The position numbers and the translations under genes are program-made. Of a stretch of DNA of 64,000 bases, positions 8,190 to 16,969 are shown piece after piece. Source of the stretch: Marisediminicola sp040546025 (GTDB lineage Bacteria > Actinomycetota > Actinomycetes > Actinomycetales > Microbacteriaceae); NCBI RefSeq assembly GCF_040546025.1, contig NZ_JBEPNA010000011.1:37146-101145 (forward strand), in the 5' to 3' direction. The notes beneath the pieces are model-generated. The model was not told the origin of the DNA. It saw only the letters and a program-made list of their open reading frames with translations, and made no database searches. How positions within the stretch are numbered: position 1 is the stretch's first letter; every line of letters starts with the position of its first letter.

Positions 8190-9665
8190 ATGCCTGCCTC
8201 CTTCACCTCCGCATCCGGTAGCGACGTCCGCGTGCGCTTCTGCCCGTCTCCGACGGGAACCCCGCACGTCGGGCTCATCCGCACGGCCCTGTTCAACTGG
8301 GCGTACGCGCGCCACACCGGCGGCAAGCTGATCTTCCGCATCGAGGACACGGATGCCGCGCGCGACAGCGAGGAGAGCTACGGGCAACTGCTCGAGGCGA
8401 TGAGCTGGCTCGGGCTCGACTGGGACGAGGGCGTCGACGTCGGCGGGCCGCACGGACCCTACCGGCAGTCGCTGCGCACCAGCATCTATCGCGACATCAT
8501 CGAGCAGCTGCGCGCGAGCGGACACCTCTACGAGAGCTTCGCTACCGGCGAGGAGATCGAGGCGCGCAACGTCGCCGCCGGCCGTGACCCCAAGCAGGGC
8601 TACGACAACTTCGAGCGCGACCTGACCGACGAGCAGCGCGCCGCCCACCTCGAGGAGGGCCGCGTGCCGGCGCTTCGTCTGAGGGTGCCCGACACCGAGC
8701 TGTCGTTCGACGACCTCGTGCGCGGGCCGATCACGTTCCCGGTCGGCAGCTTCACCGACTTCGTCGTCGTCCGCCCGAACGGCGCCCCGCTCTACACGTT
8801 CGTGAACCCGGTCGACGACGCCCTCATGGGCATCACCCACGTGCTGCGCGGCGAGGACCTGCTCTCATCAACCCCGCGGCAGATCGCGCTATACCACGCG
8901 CTCATCGAGATCGGCGTCGCCACGGCGATCCCGCGCTTCGGCCACCTCCCCTACGTGATGGGGGAGGGCAACAAGAAGCTCAGCAAACGCGACCCCGAGT
9001 CGAACCTGTTCCTGCACCGCGACCGCGGCTTCCTGCCCGAGGGGCTGCTCAACTACCTCTCGCTGCTCGGCTGGTCGCTCACCCACGACCGCGACGTGTT
9101 CACGACCGAGGAGATGATCGCGGCGTTCGACGTCACCGACGTGAACCCGAACCCGGCCCGTTTCGACCTCAAGAAGGCCGAGTCGATCAACGGCGACCAT
9201 ATCCGGATGCTGCCCGTCGACGAGTTCGCGCAGCGCCTCGCCCCGTACCTCGGCGAGCTCGTCTCGCTTCCGGAGGACGAGCCGATGCTGCGCGCCGCCG
9301 CCCCGCTCGTGCAGGAACGCATGCAGCTGCTCGGCGAGGCGCCGGGGTTGCTCGCCTTCCTGTTCACGCCGGACGACGAGATCGCTTGGGATGCCGACGC
9401 GCTGCCCAAGGCTGACGCCCGCCCCACCCTCGATGCCGCGCTCGCCGCGCTGCGCGCGCTCGAGGACTGGACGACGGAGACGACGGAGGATGCCCTGCGC
9501 ACCGCCCTCATCGAGGGCCTCGGCCTCAAGCCGCGAATCGCGTTCGGGCCCGTGCGCTCGGCGATCTCCGGTCGCCGAATCAGCCCGCCGCTGTTCGAGT
9601 CGATGGAGCTGCTCGGCAAGGTGTCGACGATCGCCCGCATCGAGAGGCTCGCGGCGACCCTATGA
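8190..9665 (+). CDS. gltX: Glutamyl-tRNA synthetase
   Basis: Class I aminoacyl-tRNA synthetase of 491 residues that charges tRNA-Glu (in most actinobacteria also tRNA-Gln for later amidation, so likely non-discriminating). The HIGH-type motif is HVGL near 26 within FCPSPTGTPHVGL, and the KMSKS-type motif is KKLSKR at 262-267. Catalytic and anticodon-binding domains are complete. ATG 8190 is supported by homology at VRVRFCPSPTG. A TAGAAT box lies only 11 bases before the start, so the leader must be very short. The stop overlaps the next start by 4 bases. A tRNA-Gln gene lies 1.6 kb downstream and tRNA-Glu at 30.9 kb. Confidence 0.96.
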   Translation: MPASFTSASGSDVRVRFCPSPTGTPHVGLIRTALFNWAYARHTGGKLIFRIEDTDAARDSEESYGQLLEAMSWLGLDWDEGVDVGGPHGPYRQSLRTSIYRDIIEQLRASGHLYESFATGEEIEARNVAAGRDPKQGYDNFERDLTDEQRAAHLEEGRVPALRLRVPDTELSFDDLVRGPITFPVGSFTDFVVVRPNGAPLYTFVNPVDDALMGITHVLRGEDLLSSTPRQIALYHALIEIGVATAIPRFGHLPYVMGEGNKKLSKRDPESNLFLHRDRGFLPEGLLNYLSLLGWSLTHDRDVFTTEEMIAAFDVTDVNPNPARFDLKKAESINGDHIRMLPVDEFAQRLAPYLGELVSLPEDEPMLRAAAPLVQERMQLLGEAPGLLAFLFTPDDEIAWDADALPKADARPTLDAALAALRALEDWTTETTEDALRTALIEGLGLKPRIAFGPVRSAISGRRISPPLFESMELLGKVSTIARIERLAATL

Positions 9666-10624
9666 CCCGCGATACCGTGCCCGAGACGACCGAGGGGCTC
9701 TACGACGTCGCCGTCGTCGGCGCCGGCCCCGGCGGGCTCAGCGCCGCGCTGAACCTGGTGCGCGCGCGGCGGCGGACGATCGTGCTGGACGGCAACCGGC
9801 CGCGCAACGCCGCGACTTTCCACTCGCATGGTTTCATCACGCGCGACGGCGTCTCGCCGCTCGAGCTGCGCGGACTCGCCCGCGAGGAGCTGAAGGAGTA
9901 CCCGAACTACGAGTACCACCAGACGATGGTGGTGTCGGTAGTTCAGGCGGACGAGGGGTTCCTCGTCGCCACGAAGGGGCCGGGGTTCACGAGGTCCGAG
10001 TACCGCGCCCGCACCATCGTGATCGCCACGGGCGTCAGCGAGCTCATGCCGACGCTGCCGACGCTGCGGGCGTTCTACGGCACCAGCATCCACAGCTGCA
10101 TCGAGTGCGACGGCTACGAGGAGCGCGACAAGCCCATCGCGATCCTCGGCGACACCGACGACCTCGCCGATCGGGCGATCCTCGCCTCCCAGTGGAGCGG
10201 CGACGTGATCGTCTTCGCCGGTGCCACCGGAGGGGTGACCGACGACGAGGAGGCGGAACTGGCCGAGCGCGGCATCCGCGTCGAGCGCCGCCTCGTCGTC
10301 GACGTCGTCGGGGACCGCACCGGGCTCACCGGCATCCGGCTCGAGGACGGCGAGACGGTCGCCCGCACCGCCGCATTCGTGCGGCCCGTCTACGAACCCC
10401 GGCTCGGCTACCTCGAGTCGCTCGGCCTGCAGCGCGCCGACGACGGCTACCTCGCGGTGGATGCCGAGGGGCGCACGTCACTGTTGGGCGTCTACGCCGC
10501 CGGCGACTCGGCCTCTCCCGGGCCGCGCCAGCTCATCATCGCCGCGGGCCAGGGCGCGAGGGTCGCTTCCGCGCTCAACCGGGACCTGCTCGAGGTTCGC
10601 CCCGCCGTCACCGTGACGGGCTGA
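9662..10624 (+). CDS. FAD-dependent pyridine nucleotide-disulfide oxidoreductase, thioredoxin-reductase-like
   Basis: A 320-residue flavoprotein with FAD-binding GAGPGGLSAALNL near 20 and a late second FAD motif (LLGVYAAGD near 280), the layout of low-molecular-weight thioredoxin reductases. The NAD(P)-binding region around ILGDTDD is atypical, lacking a clean GxGxxA. A CxxC is present in HSCIECDGYE at the position of the TrxR redox pair. The gene overlaps gltX by 4 bases and is probably cotranscribed. It may be a thioredoxin-reductase-like enzyme for another disulfide or quinone; the real trxB is more likely elsewhere. Family certainty is high, substrate unknown. Confidence 0.8.
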   Translation: MTRDTVPETTEGLYDVAVVGAGPGGLSAALNLVRARRRTIVLDGNRPRNAATFHSHGFITRDGVSPLELRGLAREELKEYPNYEYHQTMVVSVVQADEGFLVATKGPGFTRSEYRARTIVIATGVSELMPTLPTLRAFYGTSIHSCIECDGYEERDKPIAILGDTDDLADRAILASQWSGDVIVFAGATGGVTDDEEAELAERGIRVERRLVVDVVGDRTGLTGIRLEDGETVARTAAFVRPVYEPRLGYLESLGLQRADDGYLAVDAEGRTSLLGVYAAGDSASPGPRQLIIAAGQGARVASALNRDLLEVRPAVTVTG

Positions 10625-10626
10625 GG

Positions 10627-11289
10627 ATGCAGACTCGGCGCAGAAAGCTGCTCGGCTGGCTGCCCGCCGTGATCTTGAGCCTGATCATCGCCGGTGCGTT
10701 GATCACCTCGGGTGTCGTGATCCAGCGCGGCCTCGCCGAGCCGCCGCCGCCGCCGGACAGCGCGCAGGTCACGGGAGCGGACCTGTCGCTGTTCACCGAG
10801 GAGGGTCTGGCCTACATCGACCGCAGCCGCAAGGTGCGCTTCGACCTGTCTGAGCCGCCGGTCACGGCAGCCTCCCTCGGCCTGCCCGCGAACGGGACCC
10901 TCGCGATCGAGCCGCCCGAGACGGGCCTGAGCTACAGCGTCGCGATCTTCGGCGGTGGCGCCGAGCCGGGCGGGCTCACCCTCAACGCGAGGGAGCTGAG
11001 CATCGAGACGGATGACGGCGAGGTCGTCGCCGTGCGCGTGCCGCTCAGCACCTTTTCGAGTTTCAGCGACCTGTTGAACGAGGCGCGCGCGGATGCCGGC
11101 ACCTACGGCTGGGATGTGTCGGATGCCGACCGCATCGTCGAGGAGATGGGGGAGGCGACGCGGGCCGGAGTCCCCTACTCGTTCAGCTTCGGCCCGGGCG
11201 ATGTCCTCGGGGTGGCCGTGATGGCGACGGCGAGCTGCGAGAAATTCGGGTGTGCGGTCGAGTTCGAAGTAGCCCCCCGCGTAGGCTAA
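10627..11289 (+). CDS. Membrane-anchored extracytoplasmic protein of unknown function
   Basis: A 220-residue protein with a basic N-terminus (MQTRRRKLL) and one hydrophobic helix at about 10-34, then a proline run (PPPPP) and an all-beta-looking soluble domain ending in CEKFGCAVEFEV. Two cysteines six residues apart near the C-terminus could form a disulfide outside the cell. ATG 10627 starts two bases after the flavoprotein stop with GAGG overlapping that stop, so it belongs to the gltX operon. I do not recognise the family. The long open frame running upstream across the flavoprotein is a shadow. Confidence 0.65.
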   Translation: MQTRRRKLLGWLPAVILSLIIAGALITSGVVIQRGLAEPPPPPDSAQVTGADLSLFTEEGLAYIDRSRKVRFDLSEPPVTAASLGLPANGTLAIEPPETGLSYSVAIFGGGAEPGGLTLNARELSIETDDGEVVAVRVPLSTFSSFSDLLNEARADAGTYGWDVSDADRIVEEMGEATRAGVPYSFSFGPGDVLGVAVMATASCEKFGCAVEFEVAPRVG

Positions 11290-11323
11290 AGTAGGGAGTC
11301 GGCCCGGCTTCGGCAGGGCCCTG

Positions 11324-11395
11324 TGGGGTGTGGTGTAATTGGCAACACGGAAGATTCTGATTCTTTTGTTCTTGGTTCGAGTCCAGGCACCCCAG
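11324..11395 (+). tRNA. tRNA-Gln(CTG)
   Basis: A 72-base cloverleaf: acceptor arms TGGGGTG (11324-11330) and CACCCCA (11388-11394) pair fully, the discriminator is G, the T-arm contains GGTTCGAGTCC, and the anticodon stem GAAGA/TCTTT encloses a seven-base loop with CTG at 11357-11359, reading CAG. CCA is not encoded. A terminator follows immediately. Confidence 0.95.
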
Positions 11396-11400
11396 CTTTG

Positions 11401-11430
11401 AGGCCCTGAATCCCGGGCCTTTTTCTTTTT
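11401..11430 (+). terminator. Terminator after tRNA-Gln
   Basis: AGGCCC (11401-11406) and GGGCCT (11415-11420) form a stem with an 8-base loop, followed by TTTTCTTTTT. Confidence 0.85.
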
Positions 11431-11547
11431 CCTCGAGAGCGAGACTCGATTCGGCTCGATTTTCGTTCGATGATCCGGCGCGTGATCACAATTCATCGCT
11501 CCGAGGGCAGCGCCCGGGAGGCTGGCACAGCTGGGATTCGGGTGGGT

Positions 11548-11588
11548 TGCATCACGTGATTGGGAAGGCGATTCTTGAATGTGATGCA
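11548..11588. promoter_or_regulatory. Inverted repeat upstream of the subtilase gene
   Basis: TGCATCAC at 11548-11555 and GTGATGCA at 11581-11588 are perfect complements separated by 25 bases. A 10-base palindrome ATCACGTGAT sits at 11551-11560 overlapping the first arm. The position 37-77 bases before the ATG suggests a regulator-binding site; no regulator gene is adjacent. Confidence 0.4.
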
Positions 11589-11624
11589 CGCCAACGGAGG
11601 CGTGTCGCGCGTGAGGAGTTCGAC

Positions 11625-13802
11625 ATGAACCGCAGCATCCGCCACCGGGGCTCGGTCCCCGTCGCAGATATCGCGTCAGGGGAGATCGTGCGCCGAGGGC
11701 GCCCGGTCCGCATCACAGGGGAGTTCGGAGAGCGCGACGCGCACGCCGTCGTGGTCACAGGTGGCGGTGTTGCCGAAGTGTCGTTGGTGGGCGAGACGCT
11801 CGTCATCGACACTTCGGGGCTCGCGATCGGCGGCCACACGGTCCTGGTCAACGGGATTCCCGCGCAGGGCAAGCACAAGGGCCGGCAGGATGCGGCGTTC
11901 GATGTCGTCGTCGTTGACACGCCTGCGGCCCTTGACGAGGGGCTTGCCGTGCTGCACGCGTCGCGGATCCGCATCGGCGAACTTGACATCGAGTCTCTAC
12001 CGATGGATGCCGGGGCCGAAGGCCAGTTCCGCGACATATTCAAGGCGGTGAGCCGGGACGGTGGGGAGGCGGTCACCCTCGCGTTCGACCAGGTCGGGGA
12101 GCGTATCGATATTGAGGAGGAGCTGGCGGCTCTCTCGAGTCGGCGGCGGGAGCGGTACGGTCGCATCGAGCCGGCGCTGTTCGAACAGCTCGAGCACGGC
12201 GGCGACGTCGAGGTCGCGGTGTGGGCGTCGACGCGCGGTATTGACCTGTCGACGCCGGAGAAGTCCGACAAGCGACCCGCGCGAAAGCCGAGCCGCAGTG
12301 ACGCGCGCACGCGGAAGGAATGGACGGCGCTCGGCGAGACGCTCGCGGAGGTCGCGGGGGAGTTCGGACTCGTGCCCGAGCGAATCGACCAGGCGGCGCC
12401 CGTCGTCTACGGACGCATGCCTGCCGACGCCGTGCGCAGGCTCGCGGAGCACGACCTCGTCGCGGGCGTCTTCCGTTATGACCGTGAGGGCGTCGACGAC
12501 CTCGACGACTCGATAGCGATCCATAACAGTGACGACGCGCACTCTGCCGGATTCACTGGCGCGGGCGTCGACGTGGCGGTGTACGAGCAGGGGCCGGACG
12601 TCACGACGAACCTCGCCATCTCCGGGCGATTTGAGACGCCGGGAGCGATGAGCAGCCACTCGCGCATGACGCACGGGATCATCCGCAACACGGAGCGCAA
12701 CCGTCCGCGCGGGCACGCCCCGGGAGCCAACCTCTTCTCAGCGAACAGCTACGATCTCGATGCGATCCGCTGGGCCGCGCAGGACGAGGGTTGCACCGTG
12801 ATCAGCCAGAGTTTTCACCGCAACGCCGAGCAGACAAGCGATTCGCTGTCGCACGACGACAACTACAAGGACTGGCTCGCGCTGCACTGGCCGTATCCGA
12901 CGATCGTGGAGGCGGCTGGCAACGGCACCTCTACCGAGTTCGTCAACCACAAAGGCTACAACCGCCTGACAGTCGGAAGCCACGACGACAACGCGAGCGC
13001 CATGGCGTCGAGTTCGGTGTTTCGCAACCCCAGGTCTTCGCACGGCGACCGGGAGCTACCCGAGATCGCGGGCAACGGCATCGGTGTCACGGTCGTTGGG
13101 CTCACCGACAGCGGGACGAGCTTTGCGGCGCCAGCAGTCGCGGGCATCGCGGCATGCGTGCAGGAAGCGGCGCCGCTGCTGCGGTCGTGGCCCGAGGGGA
13201 CTCGTGCCGTGCTCATGGCGGGCGCGTGGCGCAATCCGAGCGGGGGGCGCTGGCGGGCAGACCTCGTCGCGGGAGTCGACGGGCGCGACGGCGCCGGCAC
13301 AGTCGACGCGGGGCGCTCCACATCGATCGCGCAGTCGCGCCAGAACCGCAACAACTCGGGGGCGCTCCGCGGCTTCGACGTCGGGACGCTGCGCTCGTCC
13401 GACCTCGACGGGTCGGGGCGTACGACGTTCCGTTACCGCATCACGACACCCCGGACGCCGCTGTTCTTCGGTTCGCACGTCAAGGTGGCGCTCGCGTGGG
13501 ACTCGAAGGCAACCCGCACCGACATCCTGTTCCTGTCGATCTACCAGAACACGCTCACGGTCGACCTCGACCTCGAAGTGCGCGACTCGTCGGGCTCTCT
13601 CGTCGCGTCGAGCATGTCGTGGGACAACAGCTACGAGATCGCCGAGTTCGATGCCAAGGCGGGCGAGACATATGACATCCGGATCCGCCGCTGGGCGGGC
13701 TCCGACGACGTCTGGTTTGGCATCGCCTGGACGCAGATTTCGACGCTGTTCGACATGTTCGGCTCGGTGCAGACTGCTCCGGTCTTCGGGCTCGGAGGCT
13801 GA
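11625..13802 (+). CDS. Subtilisin-like (S8) serine protease, cytoplasmic-type, variant triad
   Basis: A 725-residue protein. Residues 1-300 form a charged, unassigned N-terminal region without signal peptide. The S8 core follows: VDVAVYEQG near 316-323, His345 in SHSRMTHGII, the oxyanion Asn433 in EAAGNGTS, and nucleophile Ser499 in SGTSFAAPAVAG. In the position of the usual Asp of the V-x-D-[ST]-G strand there is Glu321, so the triad may be Glu-His-Ser. A C-terminal beta-rich domain (about 600-725) contains LTVDLDLEVRDSSG, as in pre-peptidase or P-domain-like folds. ATG 11625 has GAGGAG seven bases upstream. It is a single gene between tRNA-Gln and converging phosphatases, with no AAA partner, and looks accessory. 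Confidence 0.8.
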   Translation: MNRSIRHRGSVPVADIASGEIVRRGRPVRITGEFGERDAHAVVVTGGGVAEVSLVGETLVIDTSGLAIGGHTVLVNGIPAQGKHKGRQDAAFDVVVVDTPAALDEGLAVLHASRIRIGELDIESLPMDAGAEGQFRDIFKAVSRDGGEAVTLAFDQVGERIDIEEELAALSSRRRERYGRIEPALFEQLEHGGDVEVAVWASTRGIDLSTPEKSDKRPARKPSRSDARTRKEWTALGETLAEVAGEFGLVPERIDQAAPVVYGRMPADAVRRLAEHDLVAGVFRYDREGVDDLDDSIAIHNSDDAHSAGFTGAGVDVAVYEQGPDVTTNLAISGRFETPGAMSSHSRMTHGIIRNTERNRPRGHAPGANLFSANSYDLDAIRWAAQDEGCTVISQSFHRNAEQTSDSLSHDDNYKDWLALHWPYPTIVEAAGNGTSTEFVNHKGYNRLTVGSHDDNASAMASSSVFRNPRSSHGDRELPEIAGNGIGVTVVGLTDSGTSFAAPAVAGIAACVQEAAPLLRSWPEGTRAVLMAGAWRNPSGGRWRADLVAGVDGRDGAGTVDAGRSTSIAQSRQNRNNSGALRGFDVGTLRSSDLDGSGRTTFRYRITTPRTPLFFGSHVKVALAWDSKATRTDILFLSIYQNTLTVDLDLEVRDSSGSLVASSMSWDNSYEIAEFDAKAGETYDIRIRRWAGSDDVWFGIAWTQISTLFDMFGSVQTAPVFGLGG

Positions 13803-13816
13803 CCAGGCCGGGGAAG

Positions 13817-13843
13817 AGGATGCCGCGACCCGCGGCATCCTCG
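13817..13843. terminator. Perfect 11-base hairpin between converging genes
   Basis: GAGGATGCCGC (13817-13827) and GCGGCATCCTC (13833-13843) with a 5-base loop lie 15 bases after the subtilase stop and before the end of the opposite-strand phosphodiesterase. There is no T-run, so this is a terminator-like or boundary hairpin. The remaining 96 bases to 13939 show nothing clear. Confidence 0.45.
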
Positions 13844-13939
13844 TGGCGCTGCACGAGTGGACGGATGCCCGGACGGCACCGCCGCTCGGCACAACCGCCA
13901 TCGCCTACCGCCGCGGCTTCGTCATTGGCGCCGTCGCCT

Positions 13940-15214
13940 TCAGGGGGGCCGAATCGCCGACATCCGCGCGGTCCCGTCGTACCCGCCGGTCGGCGTTCCC
14001 AGGCCGAAGAGCGCCCCGATTGTCGGCGCGACGTCGATAGTTCGCGCCTGCTCTGACGACACTCCGCCCGGAATGATCCGAGGGCTACCGCCGCCGATGA
14101 AGAAGGGGATCGGCTCGGTGGCCGGATGGCCATGGTTGCCCGGGATCGGATTGGACACCACATACGGGTCGGAGAACCGCCAGCCCGCGCGGCAGCTCGC
14201 GACGAGGTCACCGGCGTTCGGCCCAAGTCGGAGCTCCTCCGGGACGTTGATCTTCAGGACCCCCGGATGCGCGGCCACGAGGGCGCGCACCTCGGCGAGT
14301 GCGCCATCGCGGGCCGCGGGGTCGCCAACCCAGTAGAGCAGGTCGACACCGCCGTTCTGGGCGATCGCGATGTTTCCTCGGAGGTCGGGGCGGTCCTTCA
14401 GGATCAGGTCCGCGGAGATCACGTTGCTCGGGATGGACCAGTCCATTGAGTGGTCGGCGAGCACCATGATGATGCTCGACTCCCACTTGCCGGTCGACAC
14501 CAGGTGGTCGACGAAGCGGCCGACCTGCAGGTCGGTGGAGGCGAGCGCGGCGGTGCGCGCGGCCTGCACGGTCGTGCCGGTCAGGTCGCTGTGGCCGATC
14601 CGATCGACGTCCCCGAGGTTGACGAAGACCAGGTCAGGATCGGCCCCGTCGACCATCGCGATGAGCGCGGTGGTGGTCGCCTCGTCCGGGGCGTGATTGG
14701 TCAACGGGATGAGCGGAGCAGGCTCCCACCGATAGGTCGCGCGCTCGCCGAAGATGCCGAACAGGTACTCCTTGCTGAGCACCGACCCGGTAGTGCGACC
14801 GGTCGCCGCGACCCGTTCGAGCATCGTCGGGAAGACGAGGTCGGCCGGGCGGTCCATATCGCGGACCACTGCCTCCGCACGGTCGTAGATCGCATTGGCG
14901 GGCACACCCGACCGGTCCGGGCGCACCCCCGTCATCATCATCACGTGGTTCGGGATGGTCTCCATCACGGGCAACGACCGCGCCGACGGAAAGTTCGTGC
15001 CGCCCGTGCGGAGGGCCGCGAGCCGCGGGGTCACGGCAGCGGTTATCTCGCCGGGGCGGCATCCGTCCACCACCACCACGTAGACGCGGGTGCGCTCCGC
15101 GACCGTTCCGGGGGCCGCCCACGCGGCCCCCGGCGCTGCCGACAGGAGCACCGCGGCGCCGCCGACCGACGCCATCGTGAGGAACTGGCGGCGTGACGCG
15201 TTGACCGCGCTCAC
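13940..15214 (-). CDS. Exported alkaline phosphatase superfamily phosphodiesterase (nucleotide pyrophosphatase type)
   Basis: A 424-residue protein with a Tat signal (ASRRQFLTMASVGG, then an Ala-rich hydrophobic core ending in WAA). The mature part has the type I phosphodiesterase/NPP pattern: first metal Asp in VVVDGCRPG, nucleophile Thr in METIPNHVMMMTG, second site GDVDRIGH and third ADHSMDW, with a late NHGHPA His. It probably cleaves phosphodiesters or pyrophosphates outside the cytoplasm. The GTG start at 15212-15214 overlaps the phoD stop (GTGA), so both enzymes come from one message and export as folded metalloenzymes. It likely works with PhoD in phosphate scavenging. Confidence 0.85.
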   Translation of the reverse strand: MSAVNASRRQFLTMASVGGAAVLLSAAPGAAWAAPGTVAERTRVYVVVVDGCRPGEITAAVTPRLAALRTGGTNFPSARSLPVMETIPNHVMMMTGVRPDRSGVPANAIYDRAEAVVRDMDRPADLVFPTMLERVAATGRTTGSVLSKEYLFGIFGERATYRWEPAPLIPLTNHAPDEATTTALIAMVDGADPDLVFVNLGDVDRIGHSDLTGTTVQAARTAALASTDLQVGRFVDHLVSTGKWESSIIMVLADHSMDWSIPSNVISADLILKDRPDLRGNIAIAQNGGVDLLYWVGDPAARDGALAEVRALVAAHPGVLKINVPEELRLGPNAGDLVASCRAGWRFSDPYVVSNPIPGNHGHPATEPIPFFIGGGSPRIIPGGVSSEQARTIDVAPTIGALFGLGTPTGGYDGTARMSAIRPP

Positions 15215-16869
15215 TGTGCTGCCCCGACTGCTGCGGTCACTCGTTGAGTGCCGGCGATCACCTGCCACGACGCCGTGACGGCGCTCGTCGCCGCCCGGAC
15301 CGTGCGATCGGAGATCGCATACCAGTCCATCCGCAGCCCGGCCGGCGTCACGTTGAGCACGGAGTAGCCGTGTGTGTCGAAGTCGAGGTACTTCACGTGC
15401 GGGTTGGACGCCCTGAAGGCGGTCTCCACCGCGAGGGACCCCGTGCGCGGCGGCACCCTGAGGATGTCGTCGAGGTTGTCGCTCGTCACCGAGGTGCAGA
15501 CGAGTTCGGTGGCGACCGAGGCGCCGTTCGTCGGGTAGGTGAGGGGATCGGCGGGCACATCACAGGCCCACCCGGAATGGATGTCGCCGGTGAGGAACAC
15601 GGTGTCGGTGACGGCGTTGTCCCTGAGGTGCTTGAGTACCTCGCCACGGTCGGCCGTGTAGCCGTCCCACTGGTCGACGTTGTAGGGCACCCCATCGATC
15701 GTGGTCGTGCCGAGCAGCTCATGCATGGCGCCGATCTCACCCGAGTTCAGGGTCGACGGGAACCTGATCGGGGTGATCATCACCGGGTTGCCGATGAGCT
15801 TCCATTGCGCGACGCCGGCGGTGAGCCCATCGAGGAGCCATGCCAGTTGGGCGTCGCCCGTGATCGTGCGGTCGGGGCTGGAGATGCCCTGGTCGACCAC
15901 GCTGGGGGCCTGCTGGCTCCGATAGGTGCGCAGGTCGAGCATCGAGATGCTCGCGAGCGACCCGAATTGGAGGCGACGATACAGGATGCCGCCGCTCGTG
16001 TAGCGGACCGGCATCCACTCCGAGTAGGCCTGCTGCGACGCGGCGCGGCGCGCATCCCACGACCCCTCCGTGGTCTCCGTGTGATTCTCGGCCCCGCCCG
16101 ACCAGGCGTCGTTGGCGAATTCGTGGTCGTCCCAGGTGACGACGAATGGCGCCGCGGCATGCAAGGCCTGGAGGTCGGTGTCGGACTTGTACTGGGCGTG
16201 GCGGCGGCGATAGTCCTGCAGGACGACCATCTCGGTGGGCGGGTCGTGCGGGCGGACGACCACGTCGCGGGCCTGGTACTCCCCGGGGGCGTACTCGTAG
16301 AGGTAGTCGCCGAGGTGCAGCACGAGGTCGAGATCGCCCCTGGCCGCAAGGTGCCGGTACGGGGAAAAGAAGCCGGCCTGGAGATTCGCGCAGGAAACCA
16401 CACCGAATCGCAGGCCGGTCACCGCGGCGCCCGGCGCTGGCGCGGTGCGAGTGCGACCGATGGGCGAGACATTTCTATTGACGCGGAATCGGTAAAAGTA
16501 GGTGGTGGCGGGGGCGAGGCCGCGCGGCTCGGCCTTCACCGTGTGATCGCGCGCCGCGCCGGTGGCCACCGTGCCTTTCGCCACGACCCGGGCGAACGTC
16601 GCATCCGTCGCCACCTCCCAGGTCACCGTGACGTTCGGACCCCGTCCGGAGCCCGGCAACGAGACGGCGTCGGGAGTGACCCGGGTCCAGAGCAGGACCC
16701 CGTCGGGCAATGGGTCACCGGAGGCGACGCCGTGACGGAAGTAAGGGCCGGAAGCGGGTGCAGCGGCATCCGCTTCCTCGGGGCCCATGGCAAGAGTCGC
16801 GGTCCCGATGGCGACTACACCGGCGGAACCCAGCAGGAGTCGGCGCGTGAGGGTTGAAGAAGGCATCAT
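15211..16869 (-). CDS. phoD: Alkaline phosphatase D (PhoD family)
   Basis: A 552-residue Tat-exported phosphatase/phosphodiesterase. The N-terminus carries LTRRLLLGSAGVV followed by an Ala-rich stretch and a likely cleavage near EEADAAAP. The N-terminal PhoD beta domain (GVASGDPLPDGVLLWTRV) precedes the catalytic metallophosphatase domain with VLHLGDYLYEY, FVVTWDDHEFAND and FLTGDIHSGW, which are the Ca/Fe-binding signatures of PhoD. Two adjacent ATG codons (16869 and 16866) are possible starts. The gene is followed with overlap by the phosphodiesterase; fgd ends 100 bases upstream. Phosphate-starvation control is typical for the family, but I cannot identify a secure PHO box. Confidence 0.9.
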   Translation of the reverse strand: MMPSSTLTRRLLLGSAGVVAIGTATLAMGPEEADAAAPASGPYFRHGVASGDPLPDGVLLWTRVTPDAVSLPGSGRGPNVTVTWEVATDATFARVVAKGTVATGAARDHTVKAEPRGLAPATTYFYRFRVNRNVSPIGRTRTAPAPGAAVTGLRFGVVSCANLQAGFFSPYRHLAARGDLDLVLHLGDYLYEYAPGEYQARDVVVRPHDPPTEMVVLQDYRRRHAQYKSDTDLQALHAAAPFVVTWDDHEFANDAWSGGAENHTETTEGSWDARRAASQQAYSEWMPVRYTSGGILYRRLQFGSLASISMLDLRTYRSQQAPSVVDQGISSPDRTITGDAQLAWLLDGLTAGVAQWKLIGNPVMITPIRFPSTLNSGEIGAMHELLGTTTIDGVPYNVDQWDGYTADRGEVLKHLRDNAVTDTVFLTGDIHSGWACDVPADPLTYPTNGASVATELVCTSVTSDNLDDILRVPPRTGSLAVETAFRASNPHVKYLDFDTHGYSVLNVTPAGLRMDWYAISDRTVRAATSAVTASWQVIAGTQRVTAAVGAAQ

Positions 16870-16969
16870 CCCATTAGACAGCCTTCGTCCGTTATCGAAC
16901 CGTAATCCGCGGTCTGTCCATCCGACGTTCACGTTGGTCCGCGAATTCGGTGCCGCGGGATGCCCGCGA

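Noticed and set aside
11286..11489. 67-codon minus-strand frame across tRNA-Gln
   Set aside because: It is the complement of the tRNA and its terminator.
11324..13940. Integrated element bounded by tRNA-Gln with a duplicated 3' end
   Set aside because: I looked for a repeat of the tRNA 3' end near the subtilase gene and between it and the phosphatases and found none; no integrase is present.
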